64,000 nt of DNA from Paenibacillus sp. JDR-2. GTDB lineage: Bacteria > Bacillota > Bacilli > Paenibacillales > Paenibacillaceae. Of this stretch, positions 1-10,008 are shown in pieces. The stretch covers positions 1,312,501 through 1,376,500 of the forward strand of contig NC_012914.1 in the NCBI RefSeq assembly GCF_000023585.1, written 5' to 3'. The position numbers and the translations under genes are program-made. The notes under the pieces were generated by a model. It made no database searches. It was not told where the DNA came from and saw only the letters and a program-made list of their open reading frames with translations. The first letter of the stretch is position 1; the number at the start of each line of letters is the position of its first letter.

Positions 1-2369
<2,369 letters not shown>

Positions 2370-2506
2370 AAAACAACCCCCAAAAAGTGAAGTTAAGCGT
2401 TATAGCTTATTCCGATTACTTTTCGGGGACCCCGGTGTAACAATCGGAACACTTAAGGAATTCAAACTTTCGTATCCAGTTTTCAAGGCGCAAGCTTTGA
2501 ATATAT
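2370..2506 (+). other. rRNA-tRNA spacer without a 5S gene
   Basis: This 137-base spacer connects the 23S 3' end to tRNA-Asn. It contains an inverted repeat, TTCCGATT near 2410 and AATCGGAA near 2445, flanking a C/G-rich centre, which may be a processing stem. No sequence resembling a 5S rRNA (about 117 nt, with CCGAAC and the GGTACT segment) is present, so 5S must lie elsewhere in this rrn operon or be absent from it. Confidence 0.7.
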
Positions 2507-2582
2507 TCCCTGATAGCTCAGTTGGTAGAGCACTCGACTGTTAATCGAGTTGTCACAGGTTCGAGTCCTGTTCGGGGAGCCA
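2507..2582 (+). tRNA. tRNA-Asn (GTT)
   Basis: Cloverleaf with acceptor TCCCTGA/TCGGGGA, anticodon loop CTGTTAA, T-loop GGTTCGAGTCC and encoded CCA. First tRNA after the 23S gene and presumably co-transcribed with it. Confidence 0.97.
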
Positions 2583-2585
2583 TAT

Positions 2586-2676
2586 AGAGAGGTGTCCGAG
2601 TGGTCGAAGGAGCACGATTGGAAATCGTGTAGGCTCTAACCGGGTCTCGAGGGTTCGAATCCCTTCCTCTCTGCCA
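2586..2676 (+). tRNA. tRNA-Ser (GGA)
   Basis: Class II tRNA with long variable arm; acceptor AGAGAGG/CCTCTCT, anticodon loop TTGGAAA, encoded CCA. Only three bases separate it from tRNA-Asn. Confidence 0.97.
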
Positions 2677-2715
2677 TAATTTCTCTTACATAGCAGATTG
2701 CTACGTAATAAGTAA

Positions 2716-2790
2716 GGCCCGTTGGTCAAGGGGTTAAGACACCTCCCTTTCACGGAGGTAACAGGGGTTCGAATCCCCTACGGGTCACCA
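2716..2790 (+). tRNA. tRNA-Glu (TTC)
   Basis: Acceptor GGCCCGT/ACGGGTC, anticodon loop CTTTCAC, encoded CCA. Typical Firmicute tRNA-Glu. Confidence 0.96.
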
Positions 2791-2871
2791 TCTTTACAAA
2801 AAAAGAAATAAAAAAGTTCTTGCCAAGCAGACTTGAATGTGATATATTATAAAAGTCGCTCGAGAGAATAT

Positions 2872-2947
2872 GGAGGCTTAGCTCAGCTGGGAGAGCATCT
2901 GCCTTACAAGCAGAGGGTCGGGGGTTCGATCCCCTCAGCCTCCACCA
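2872..2947 (+). tRNA. tRNA-Val (TAC)
   Basis: Acceptor GGAGGCT/AGCCTCC, anticodon loop CTTACAA, encoded CCA. Confidence 0.97.
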
Positions 2948-2964
2948 TATAAGATTCATAATGA

Positions 2965-3041
2965 CGCGGGGTGGAGCAGCTCGGTAGCTCGTCGGGCTCA
3001 TAACCCGAAGGCCGCAGGTTCAAATCCTGCCCCCGCAACCA
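2965..3041 (+). tRNA. tRNA-fMet (CAT), initiator
   Basis: Anticodon loop CTCATAA flanked by three consecutive G:C pairs in the anticodon stem, and an unpaired C1/A72 at the acceptor end. Both are initiator-tRNA hallmarks, so this is the formyl-Met initiator rather than elongator Met. CCA is encoded. Confidence 0.95.
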
Positions 3042-3077
3042 AAACTTTATCTTCGGTTGTTACCGAGAATTCGATGT

Positions 3078-3154
3078 GGAGCTGTGGTGTAGAGGCCTAA
3101 CATGCCTGCCTGTCACGCAGGAGACCGCGGGTTCGAATCCCGTCAGCTCCGCCA
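3078..3154 (+). tRNA. tRNA-Asp (GTC)
   Basis: Acceptor GGAGCTG/CAGCTCC, anticodon loop CTGTCAC, encoded CCA. Confidence 0.97.
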
Positions 3155-3169
3155 TTTAATCAAACATCA

Positions 3170-3245
<76 letters not shown>

Positions 3246-3271
3246 TGTTAGATGGTTGGAAAAGTTAATAT

Positions 3272-3347
<76 letters not shown>

Positions 3348-3354
3348 GTTTTAC

Positions 3355-3438
3355 GGAGGGTTAGCGAAGTGGCCAAACGCGGGAGACTGTAAATCTCTTC
3401 CTAACGGTTCGGTGGTTCGAATCCATCACCCTCCACCA
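3355..3438 (+). tRNA. tRNA-Tyr (GTA)
   Basis: Class II tRNA of 84 nt with a long variable arm; acceptor GGAGGGT/ACCCTCC, anticodon loop CTGTAAA, encoded CCA. Confidence 0.97.
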
Positions 3439-3441
3439 CTT

Positions 3442-3515
3442 AGGGGCATAGTTTAAAGGTAGAACAAAGGTCTCCAAAACCTTTGGTGTGGGTTCAATTC
3501 CTGCTGCCCCTGCCA
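3442..3515 (+). tRNA. tRNA-Trp (CCA)
   Basis: Acceptor AGGGGCA/TGCCCCT, anticodon loop CTCCAAA, encoded 3' CCA. Three bases downstream of tRNA-Tyr. Confidence 0.97.
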
Positions 3516-3536
3516 GATAATTTTTATAGTGAGTAT

Positions 3537-3613
3537 GGCGGTCGTGGCGAAGGGGTTAACGCACCGGTCTGTGGCTCCGGCATTCGTGGGTTCAAGTCCC
3601 ATCGATCGCCCCA
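3537..3613 (+). tRNA. tRNA-His (GTG)
   Basis: Anticodon loop CTGTGGC. An extra 5' G (G-1) faces discriminator C73, the tRNA-His identity element; the acceptor stem then is GCGGTCG/CGATCGC, followed by CCA. Confidence 0.96.
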
Positions 3614-3644
3614 TTTTCACTAAGATTTAAAAAAAGGTTTTTGT

Positions 3645-3719
3645 TGGGGATTAGCCAAGCGGTAAGGCAACGGACTTTGACTCCGTCACTCCAAGGTTCG
3701 AATCCTTGATCCCCAGCCA
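3645..3719 (+). tRNA. tRNA-Gln (TTG)
   Basis: Acceptor TGGGGAT/ATCCCCA, anticodon loop CTTTGAC, encoded CCA. Confidence 0.97.
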
Positions 3720-3724
3720 TTTAT

Positions 3725-3799
3725 GCGGAAGTGGCTCAGCGGTAGAGCATCGCCTTGCCAAGGCGAGGGTCGCGGGTTCGATTCCCGTCTTCCGCTCCA
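3725..3799 (+). tRNA. tRNA-Gly (GCC)
   Basis: Acceptor GCGGAAG/CTTCCGC, anticodon loop TTGCCAA, encoded CCA. Confidence 0.97.
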
Positions 3800-3808
3800 T
3801 AATTAGGT

Positions 3809-3882
3809 GGCGCCATAGCCAAGTGGTAAGGCAGAGCTCTGCAAAAGCTTTACCCCCAGTTCGAGTCTGGGTGGCGCCTCCA
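3809..3882 (+). tRNA. tRNA-Cys (GCA)
   Basis: Acceptor GGCGCCA/TGGCGCC, anticodon loop CTGCAAA, encoded CCA. Confidence 0.97.
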
Positions 3883-3899
3883 CAATTATTTCAATAAAT

Positions 3900-3976
3900 G
3901 TGCCCTTAGCTCAGCTGGATAGAGCGTTTGACTACGAATCAAAAGGTCAGGAGTTCGAATCTCTTAGGGCACGCCA
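3900..3976 (+). tRNA. tRNA-Arg (ACG)
   Basis: Acceptor GTGCCCT/AGGGCAC, anticodon loop CTACGAA, so the wobble A34 would need deamination to inosine. CCA is encoded. Confidence 0.96.
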
Positions 3977-3988
3977 TATTTACTAAAT

Positions 3989-4070
3989 GCCGGTGTGGCG
4001 GAATGGCAGACGCGCGCGACTCAAAATCGTGAGGGAAACCGTGGAGGTTCGAGTCCTCTCACCGGCACCA
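3989..4070 (+). tRNA. tRNA-Leu (CAA)
   Basis: Class II tRNA with long variable arm; acceptor GCCGGTG/CACCGGC, anticodon loop CTCAAAA, encoded CCA. Last tRNA of the 16-gene array. Confidence 0.96.
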
Positions 4071-4086
4071 AATATTGAAATGATTG

Positions 4087-4119
4087 CGCTGATTGTACTT
4101 TGTACAGTCAGCGTTTTTT
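4087..4119 (+). terminator. Terminator of the rRNA-tRNA operon
   Basis: A 12-bp stem (CGCTGATTGTAC pairing with GTACAGTCAGCG, one G:T wobble) around a TTT loop, followed by six T. It sits 17 bases after tRNA-Leu. Confidence 0.9.
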
Positions 4120-4137
4120 GCATGTTAAATACTTTAT

Positions 4138-4175
4138 AAGCACCTGACGGACCAACCTCCGCTAGGTGCTTTTTT
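4138..4175 (+). terminator. Second terminator-like hairpin
   Basis: AAGCACCT pairs with AGGTGCTT around an inner CGG/CCG stem and is followed by a T run. A tandem backup for the strong rRNA operon terminator just upstream. Confidence 0.75.
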
Positions 4176-4176
4176 G

Positions 4177-4205
4177 TTTATATCGAATGGGGGATGACCA
4201 TACTG
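4177..4205 (+). promoter_or_regulatory. Possible sigma-G-type promoter for the ger operon
   Basis: CATACTG at 4199-4205 resembles the sigma-G/F -10 element, with TTTATA at 4177-4182 as a weak -35, 16 bases away. Ger operons are normally transcribed by sigma-G in the forespore. This is an inference from position and partial similarity only. Confidence 0.3.
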
Positions 4206-4237
4206 ATTACTATCAAATACAGGTGATGTGATGCAGC

Positions 4238-5698
4238 ATGAATCAGATCGATGTTTCAGCTATTAAAGAAAAACTCGGAAATAGTAACGATATTGTTTTT
4301 AAGGAATTTCAAATCGAATATGCCGACCGTTCTCAAAGAGTGGATTTGTTTTATGCGGATGGGCTGGTAAATGCGGGATCTGTTCAGGATTTTATATTGG
4401 AGACTTTAATGGTGGAGTTTCCTAAGCTTGATACGAATCAACATCCTTTTCTGGACTTGCTGACTGCGGGAGACGTAGAAGAAGTGACATCGACGGAAAC
4501 GATGTATTATGATCTGTTTTCAGGTCACGTCATTCTTATTTGGGATAGCACTAAAATTTTGTCCATTGCTATGAATGGGATTAAAGACCGCGCGGTATCA
4601 GAGGCAATGACGGAAACGGTTAGCCGCGGTCCAAAAGAATCGTTTACGGAATCCATTCGCACAAATACGGCATTGGTCAGAAGAAAAATAAAGAACCCCA
4701 ATTTATGGTTGGAAAATATGCGGATAGGGAAAGTGACTCAGACTAGTGTCTCCATTATGTATGTAAAAGGGATCGTAAGCGATAAGATCGTGGATGAGGT
4801 GCGTAACCGACTAACCAGAATTGATATTGACGGGATACTGGAAAGCGGCTATATCGAAGAACTCATTCAGGATTCCGCTTATAGTCCATTTCCGACCATG
4901 TATAACTCCGAACGGCCGGATGTCATCGCTGCCGAGCTTCTCGAAGGCAAAGTGGCGATATTGGTGGATGGAACGCCTCATGTTCTTGTCGTTCCAGCAC
5001 TGTTTATTTCCTTCATGCATTCTGCAGAGGACTATTACCAGCGCGCGGATATCAGCTCGCTAATAAGGATTCTTCGTTTTGTGGGGATTTTTATTGCCTT
5101 GTTAGGGCCTTCGCTATATATAGCCATAACGACCTTTCATCAGGAAATGCTTCCTACTCAACTGCTCATTGGACTTGCTGCCCAACGGGAGGGGATACCT
5201 TTTCCCGCTTTTATCGAAGCGCTGATTATGGAGATTACGTTCGAGATCCTACGTGAAGCTGGGGTTCGCATGCCAAGAACAATGGGGCAGGCCATTTCGA
5301 TTGTCGGTACATTGGTTATTGGACAGGCAGCTGTTGATGCCGGGATTGTTTCCGCAGCGATGGTCATTGTCGTGTCCATCACGGCTATATCAAGCTTTGT
5401 TGTGCCTGCAATGAATATGTCGATTTCCATCCGGATGATCCGTTTTGCGTTAATGGGTCTGGCTGCGTCGTTTGGTTTATACGGGATTATCTTGGGCATT
5501 TTTGCGCTCGTACTCCATTTATGCAGTCTTCGTACATTCGGAGTACCGTATATGAGTCCGTTTGGCCCCTTTATTGCCGAGGATACGAAGGATACCTTAT
5601 TCCGGCTGCCGCATTGGGCGATGCGGAAACGTCTGCGTCTAATTAGTCAGAATAATATTACCCGCGGCAATAACAAGGCTCCCGGTCCGAAGCGTTAA
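4238..5698 (+). CDS. GerA-family spore germination receptor, A subunit
   Basis: A 486-residue GerAA/GerKA-type subunit (GerA family). Such A subunits sit in the inner spore membrane and, together with B and C subunits, bind nutrients and trigger germination. Visible here are a large N-terminal soluble part (residues 1-240, ending before PTMYNSERPD) and a C-terminal membrane region with several hydrophobic segments (about 285-310, 355-400, 405-440). The family hallmark PFPTMYNSERPD is intact. The start ATG follows GGTGATG. It is the first gene of a four-gene operon; its germinant cannot be read from sequence. Confidence 0.93.
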   Translation: MNQIDVSAIKEKLGNSNDIVFKEFQIEYADRSQRVDLFYADGLVNAGSVQDFILETLMVEFPKLDTNQHPFLDLLTAGDVEEVTSTETMYYDLFSGHVILIWDSTKILSIAMNGIKDRAVSEAMTETVSRGPKESFTESIRTNTALVRRKIKNPNLWLENMRIGKVTQTSVSIMYVKGIVSDKIVDEVRNRLTRIDIDGILESGYIEELIQDSAYSPFPTMYNSERPDVIAAELLEGKVAILVDGTPHVLVVPALFISFMHSAEDYYQRADISSLIRILRFVGIFIALLGPSLYIAITTFHQEMLPTQLLIGLAAQREGIPFPAFIEALIMEITFEILREAGVRMPRTMGQAISIVGTLVIGQAAVDAGIVSAAMVIVVSITAISSFVVPAMNMSISIRMIRFALMGLAASFGLYGIILGIFALVLHLCSLRTFGVPYMSPFGPFIAEDTKDTLFRLPHWAMRKRLRLISQNNITRGNNKAPGPKR

Positions 5699-5731
5699 TC
5701 GAGAATAAAGGCAACGAGATGAGGAATTGCG

Positions 5732-6934
5732 ATGATGATGCGAAGACTATTAGTTCCCTTATTGTTTGTTTTAATAGCGATGACGCTGGCGGGCTGCTGG
5801 AATCGCCGCGAGCTTAATGATCTAGCTATTGCCGTGGCAATCGGAATCGATAAGGATGGGGAGAATCAATACCAGGTTTCGGTTCAGGTGGTTGACCCGG
5901 GAGAAGTTGCCGCAAACAACAGAACGATGACACGGACTCCCGTTACGTTTTACCAAGCGAGGGGGCGAACCATATTTGAAGCCATACGAAAAATGACCAC
6001 GGTATCGCCGAGGCCTATTTATTCGGCCCACCTTCGGATGTTAGTCATAGGCGAGGAGTTAGCCAAAGAAGGGATTGGAGACGCTCTTGAGTACATGTCC
6101 AGATATTATGAGCATCGCACCGATTTCTACATCGCCATTGCAAGAGAGACTACCGCTGCAAGCACGTTGAAAATATTAACCCATTTGGAGGCTATACCTG
6201 CCAATCAGATGTATTCCTCTTTGCTTAACTCGCAGAAGCAATGGGCACCAACTGCATCGATAACGCTGGATCAGCTCATTATGGATATCGTTAGCAAAGG
6301 CAAACAACCGGTTGTTACCGGACTTCGCCTACGAGGAGATCAGGAAAAAGGGATGAGCAGAGAAAATGTGGAGAGTATTGCTTCTGCAGCCCACTTGCAG
6401 TATTCAGGCTTGGCTGTTATCAACCAGGATAAGCTTATTGGCTGGCTGAATGAAGTGGAAAGCAGGGGTTACTCTTTTATCCATAACGATGTTCATAATA
6501 CGGTGGGGGTTCTTAAGTGTCCTGATGGCGGGAAAATGACTATTGAGGTCATTCGATCAAAGACGATACCCAAAGCCAAGTTTGTAAACGGAGAACCGGA
6601 AATACATTTAGCGATCCGTATCGAGGCCAGCATAGGCGAAGTGTTGTGTAAAATCGATCTGACTCAAAAATCGTCTATTTATAAAATGGAGCACAAAAGC
6701 GAGGATGCGATAAGAGGCTTTGTGCAGAAAACAATCGATCAGGCTCAGGAAAAGTACAAAGTTGATATATTTGGTTTTGGGGATGTTGTTCATCGCGCAA
6801 ATCCTGCCTATTGGAAAAAAGTTGAAAATAATTGGGACTCCGTCTTTCAGAAAATGCCGGTCAAGCTAGACGTTGTGGTCAATATCCGGCAGACCGGCAC
6901 GGTTAATAACTCGTTTATGCAAGAAATGAACTAA
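5732..6934 (+). CDS. Ger(x)C-family germination lipoprotein, C subunit
   Basis: A 400-residue GerAC/GerKC homologue. The signal peptide ends in lipobox LAGC with Cys22, so the protein should be diacylated and held on the outer face of the inner spore membrane. The WNRRELND segment directly after the lipid Cys is typical of the family. Three consecutive ATG codons make the exact start uncertain by two residues; GAGGAA lies about 8 bases upstream. Lies 33 bases after the A-subunit gene, in the same operon. Confidence 0.93.
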   Translation: MMMRRLLVPLLFVLIAMTLAGCWNRRELNDLAIAVAIGIDKDGENQYQVSVQVVDPGEVAANNRTMTRTPVTFYQARGRTIFEAIRKMTTVSPRPIYSAHLRMLVIGEELAKEGIGDALEYMSRYYEHRTDFYIAIARETTAASTLKILTHLEAIPANQMYSSLLNSQKQWAPTASITLDQLIMDIVSKGKQPVVTGLRLRGDQEKGMSRENVESIASAAHLQYSGLAVINQDKLIGWLNEVESRGYSFIHNDVHNTVGVLKCPDGGKMTIEVIRSKTIPKAKFVNGEPEIHLAIRIEASIGEVLCKIDLTQKSSIYKMEHKSEDAIRGFVQKTIDQAQEKYKVDIFGFGDVVHRANPAYWKKVENNWDSVFQKMPVKLDVVVNIRQTGTVNNSFMQEMN

Positions 6935-6949
6935 GAAGGAATAGCAACT

Positions 6950-7189
6950 ATGATGAAATATATATGGCTATTCGCAGCTGCAGCTGTAATTATTCTGATT
7001 GAAGTACCGTCGTTGAGGAAGAGAAAGCTGAAGAAGGATCTTTGGGTATTCTCTTGTCTGATGGGGTTAGGTATCGTGCTGGTGATTATGAGGTTCCTCA
7101 ATTTGCATATTCCTAATCCCGTAAACGGGCTCGATTATATGCTGCGGCCCCTGGCCGAGGCAATTTTTCAAAATTTAAGTGGGGGATGA
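6950..7189 (+). CDS. Small two-TM protein inside the ger operon
   Basis: A 79-residue protein with a hydrophobic segment at residues 3-20, a basic KKRKLKK-type turn, a second hydrophobic segment at about 33-48, and a short tail. Short two-TM proteins encoded within or beside ger operons (so-called D proteins) are known to modulate receptor function in some Bacillus; assigning this protein to that group rests on location and topology, not on a recognised motif. RBS AAGGAAT, 15 bases after the C gene; its stop lies 6 bases before the B-subunit start. Confidence 0.75.
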   Translation: MMKYIWLFAAAAVIILIEVPSLRKRKLKKDLWVFSCLMGLGIVLVIMRFLNLHIPNPVNGLDYMLRPLAEAIFQNLSGG

Positions 7190-7195
7190 TGGAGA

Positions 7196-8299
7196 TTGCT
7201 TGAGAAAGGAAAAATAAGTCACCGGCAGTTGACCGTACTTACGCTTCTGTATACGATTGGCACCTCCATTCTGATCGTTCCCTCCATCATAGCCGTGTTC
7301 TCCAGACAAGACGGCTGGATTGCATGCCTTATAGGGATAGCAGCCAATCTTCTAAGCGTATGGACATACAGCGCGCTGGCCGGCCGCTATCCTACGCTAA
7401 CTCTTGCGGAATTTAGCGAGAAGATATTGGGGAAATGGCTTGGAAAGGCCATTTCGTTGTTTTTCCTATCGTTTATCTTCTTGCTGTCTTCTTTCTTGCT
7501 TCGGGTCGTGGGGAATTTTATGACTACTCATATCATGCCGAATACGCCAATCGAAATAATCATCATTATATTTATGGTTGTAGTGGTTTACGCGGTTCGG
7601 CTTGGTATTGAGACAACGGCTAGGGCAGCAGAGATTTTCTTGCCTTTTGTGATCGCATTGTTCCTGTTCTTGACCTTTTTCCTGCTGCCTCAGATTGAGT
7701 TAGACCGGGCTGAGCCTGTTTTCGAGAATGGAATAAAACCAATAATTCTAGGAGCGTTTTATTATTTTAATCTTCAAGAACAGGTTATTCTAATGATGCT
7801 GATTCCCTATTCGAACCGGCCGGAAAAAGCAAGAAGCGCCCTGATCGCAGGAACATTGCTTGGCAGCGTGGTTATTATCGTTAGCGTTCTGCTGTCGACG
7901 TTGGTGCTGGGCACTGAATTTACGCAGAGGAATATGTATGCCAGCTATACCCTGGCGAAGCAAATCAGCGTGGGGAACTTTCTACAGAGGGTCGAGGCAA
8001 TGCTGGCGATTATATGGTTGATCACGATCTTTTTCAAGACGGTGATTTGCGTGTATGCCGTAACACTTGGGACAGCTCAGACGTTGAAATTGAAAGAATA
8101 CCGTACGTTGACCCTTCCGTTTGCTCTGCTGCTTGTTTTCTTGTCTCTTCTTGTCTATGACAATATCATTAGCTTTATTGCGTTTACGCCCAAGGTTTTC
8201 TCCGTGTACGCGACCATCTTTATGGTCCTTATCCCAGTTGGGCTGCTTGGCATAGATGCTTTCCGTTCCAGCTTTAAGGAGAACCAATCATCATCATGA
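7196..8299 (+). CDS. GerB-family germination receptor, B subunit
   Basis: A 367-residue GerAB/GerKB-type integral membrane protein of the APC transporter superfamily, with about ten hydrophobic segments. Known B subunits hold the ligand-binding pocket of the receptor. Translation starts at TTG 7196, preceded by GGGGGATG, because no ATG lies near the family N-terminus (KISHRQLTVLTLLYTIGTSILIVPS). Last gene of the operon; a hairpin terminator begins at its stop codon. The order A-C-small-B differs from the common A-B-C order. Confidence 0.92.
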   Translation: MLEKGKISHRQLTVLTLLYTIGTSILIVPSIIAVFSRQDGWIACLIGIAANLLSVWTYSALAGRYPTLTLAEFSEKILGKWLGKAISLFFLSFIFLLSSFLLRVVGNFMTTHIMPNTPIEIIIIIFMVVVVYAVRLGIETTARAAEIFLPFVIALFLFLTFFLLPQIELDRAEPVFENGIKPIILGAFYYFNLQEQVILMMLIPYSNRPEKARSALIAGTLLGSVVIIVSVLLSTLVLGTEFTQRNMYASYTLAKQISVGNFLQRVEAMLAIIWLITIFFKTVICVYAVTLGTAQTLKLKEYRTLTLPFALLLVFLSLLVYDNIISFIAFTPKVFSVYATIFMVLIPVGLLGIDAFRSSFKENQSSS

Positions 8300-8333
8300 G
8301 GTGCTGACTCTGGATAGAGTGAGCGCCTTTTTT
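8299..8333 (+). terminator. Terminator of the ger operon
   Basis: AGGTGCT pairs with AGCGCCT, with an inner GACTC/GAGTG stem, followed by TTTTTT. It overlaps the last base of the B-subunit gene. Confidence 0.8.
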
Positions 8334-8375
8334 GTCGTTACAGGACAAGATTCGACCCTTAAGGCGGAAGAGCCA

Positions 8376-8391
8376 CTCGACCTAGGTCTAG
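8376..8391. promoter_or_regulatory. Palindromic candidate operator for LiaR
   Basis: CTCGACCTAGGTCTAG is a 16-bp inverted repeat with one mismatched position per arm and a perfect GACCTAGGTC core. A second TTCGACC lies about 25 bases upstream at 8351. It sits 46 bases upstream of the likely -10 of the Lia/Psp operon, the usual place for an activator. That LiaR binds it is inference from position. Confidence 0.4.
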
Positions 8392-8436
8392 CATAGAAAC
8401 CGTCGTTGGTCCGTTTTAGAAAGCGCGGATTCGATC

Positions 8437-8442
8437 TACAAT
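8437..8442 (+). promoter_or_regulatory. -10 element of the Lia/Psp operon promoter
   Basis: TACAAT, with only a poor -35 (TTTTAG at 8414-8419, 17-bp spacing). A weak -35 fits a promoter that needs an activator such as phosphorylated LiaR. Confidence 0.45.
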
Positions 8443-8513
8443 AGGAACATAAGCAAGAGAGCTTCACAAGAAGAGAAAAACAAAGCAATCTTTGAGAGGC
8501 GGTGGAAGAAGCA

Positions 8514-8813
8514 ATGGATGGTAAAAAAGCGTTAGGCTTATTGCTTGCAGTTGCAGGCGGCATCATGGTATTAAAATTCTTCGGCATCCATCTTGGTGCA
8601 CTGGTAGGTACCCTGTTCGCAATCGTATTGATCGGACTTGGGGTAGTTGCCTGGAGAAGCAATCGAAAGATTATTGGCGGTATTGTAGGCGCAATCGGTA
8701 TTTTGATGCTGCTGCCGGCATTATCCAAACTGATTATGCTGGGTATTGCTGTCGTGCTGATCCTGTTCGGTATTTCGATGGTGAAAAACAAGAACAACAA
8801 TCGACATTTCTAA
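8514..8813 (+). CDS. LiaI/LiaF-type small membrane protein
   Basis: A 99-residue, almost wholly hydrophobic protein with four predicted membrane stretches (about residues 6-20, 26-44, 50-66, 70-90) and a basic tail KNKNNN. It resembles the transmembrane region of LiaI/LiaF (DUF5668-like). In Lia systems such proteins anchor or sense envelope stress and recruit PspA homologues. ATG 8514 is chosen because AGGCGG lies about 10 bases upstream; an in-frame GTG at 8502 would overlap that RBS. First gene of the Lia/Psp operon. The C-terminal sensor domain of LiaF is absent. Confidence 0.75.
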   Translation: MDGKKALGLLLAVAGGIMVLKFFGIHLGALVGTLFAIVLIGLGVVAWRSNRKIIGGIVGAIGILMLLPALSKLIMLGIAVVLILFGISMVKNKNNNRHF

Positions 8814-8837
8814 TAAAAAAAGTTGGGAGGGCCATAC

Positions 8838-9524
8838 ATGAGCATTATGCGGCGAGTGCGCGACATTACAGTGGCAAGTTTAAATGAAAGACTGGAGAAA
8901 GCAGAAGATCCGGTTCGCCTGATTGACCAGTTCCTCTGGTCGACACGCGAAGAGATTATTCAAGCGGAACGGCTGCACCAGCAATATCTGGGACATAGCA
9001 ATCATCTGAAAGCGCAATGGCTGCAAGCAGAACAGCAGAAGGAAAAGCGCGAACAGCAAGCGCTGACCGCATTGAAAGCCGGCGAAGAGCAGCTTGCACG
9101 AATCGCCCTTCACGAGAAGACGACAAGCGAGGAACGATCGAATCAATACCGCGAGCTGTACGAGCAAAGCCGTCAGAATACGATGGACCTGGAAGACCAG
9201 CTTCGCGAAATGCGGAGCGAATATCAGCTCGTCTATGACAAACGCGAATACTATGCAGCCAGAATGGAGTCGCTCAGACTTCAGCAGCGCATGAATGCGC
9301 GGTACACAGAAGGCGGCCAAGCGGGCGGCATTCAGCCAGGCTCGATGTTCCGCAGATTGGAAGACCGGATCGGCGATATGGAGATGGAGGCAAAAAGCTT
9401 GCATGATCTTCGCCGGATGGGCAAAGAGTTCATCAGCGAAGCAGGCAATCAAGTACAATCCGTTATCGAACGCGAGCTGCAGCAATTAAAGAAGAAGCTT
9501 GAGAAGGAAGGATGGTCGTCTTGA
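8838..9524 (+). CDS. pspA: PspA/IM30-family protein, first paralogue
   Basis: A 228-residue PspA/IM30/LiaH homologue, beginning SIMRRVRDITVASLNERLEKAEDPVRLIDQFL, the usual amphipathic first helix and helix 1 region, followed by long coiled-coil helices to the end. PspA proteins are ESCRT-III-like and form membrane-associated rods or rings that protect a damaged membrane. Start ATG 8838 has GGGAGGG 8 bases upstream; the TTG at 8823 is part of that RBS. Its stop codon overlaps the start of the next gene (TTGA). Confidence 0.9.
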   Translation: MSIMRRVRDITVASLNERLEKAEDPVRLIDQFLWSTREEIIQAERLHQQYLGHSNHLKAQWLQAEQQKEKREQQALTALKAGEEQLARIALHEKTTSEERSNQYRELYEQSRQNTMDLEDQLREMRSEYQLVYDKREYYAARMESLRLQQRMNARYTEGGQAGGIQPGSMFRRLEDRIGDMEMEAKSLHDLRRMGKEFISEAGNQVQSVIERELQQLKKKLEKEGWSS

Positions 9525-10006
9525 AAAAACTGTACCGGTCTACCCGCGACAAGAAGCTGTTTGGTCTTTGCGGCGGACTCGCGGAAATGATCAATGTCGA
9601 TGCGACTCTTATCCGTATCCTGCTCATCGTCGTTACCATCTTTACAAGTGGCTTCGCAATTCCTGTCTATATCATTGCCGGCCTTATCGTTCCTAAGGAA
9701 CCAACGTTTTATAACGGTCACGGCTTTGGGCCTGGCGGGTTTGGAGGCGGCTACGGCGGCAGCGGTTACGGTAACGGCTATAACGGTGGTCAAGGCGGGC
9801 AAGGCGGCTTTGGTTCCTCCTTCGGCGGTCCATACAAGAACCCGCCGCAAGGACAATGGGACAATTTCTCGCAAGCTCGTCCCGGGCAGCAGGCCTCGTC
9901 GTCGCAATTCGATAGCATGATGGATGATCTGGAGAAAAAAGCACTTCGTAAAGAAATCGAAGAATTACGCGCCAAATTGGCTAAATATGAGAAGGGAGAG
10001 ATTTAA
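9521..10006 (+). CDS. PspC-domain protein with Gly-rich and coiled-coil tail
   Basis: Residues 1-60 are a PspC domain ([22 protein letters not shown], then a hydrophobic segment [33 protein letters not shown]). A glycine-rich stretch (about 68-105) and a short charged coiled coil (about 130-158) follow. PspC domains anchor stress partners at the membrane and interact with PspA. I start at TTG 9521, giving the canonical KKLYRS N-terminus; it overlaps the pspA stop (TTGA), which implies translational coupling. ATG 9512 is too close to the RBS. The Gly-rich linker plus coiled coil may contact the flanking PspA proteins (inference). Confidence 0.85.
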   Translation: MKKLYRSTRDKKLFGLCGGLAEMINVDATLIRILLIVVTIFTSGFAIPVYIIAGLIVPKEPTFYNGHGFGPGGFGGGYGGSGYGNGYNGGQGGQGGFGSSFGGPYKNPPQGQWDNFSQARPGQQASSSQFDSMMDDLEKKALRKEIEELRAKLAKYEKGEI

Positions 10007-10008
10007 CA

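Noticed and set aside
9720..9830. Glycine-rich repeats of the PspC protein as a separate collagen-like or repeat element
   Set aside because: The repeats are irregular, in frame and confined to the linker, so I keep them as part of the coding sequence.
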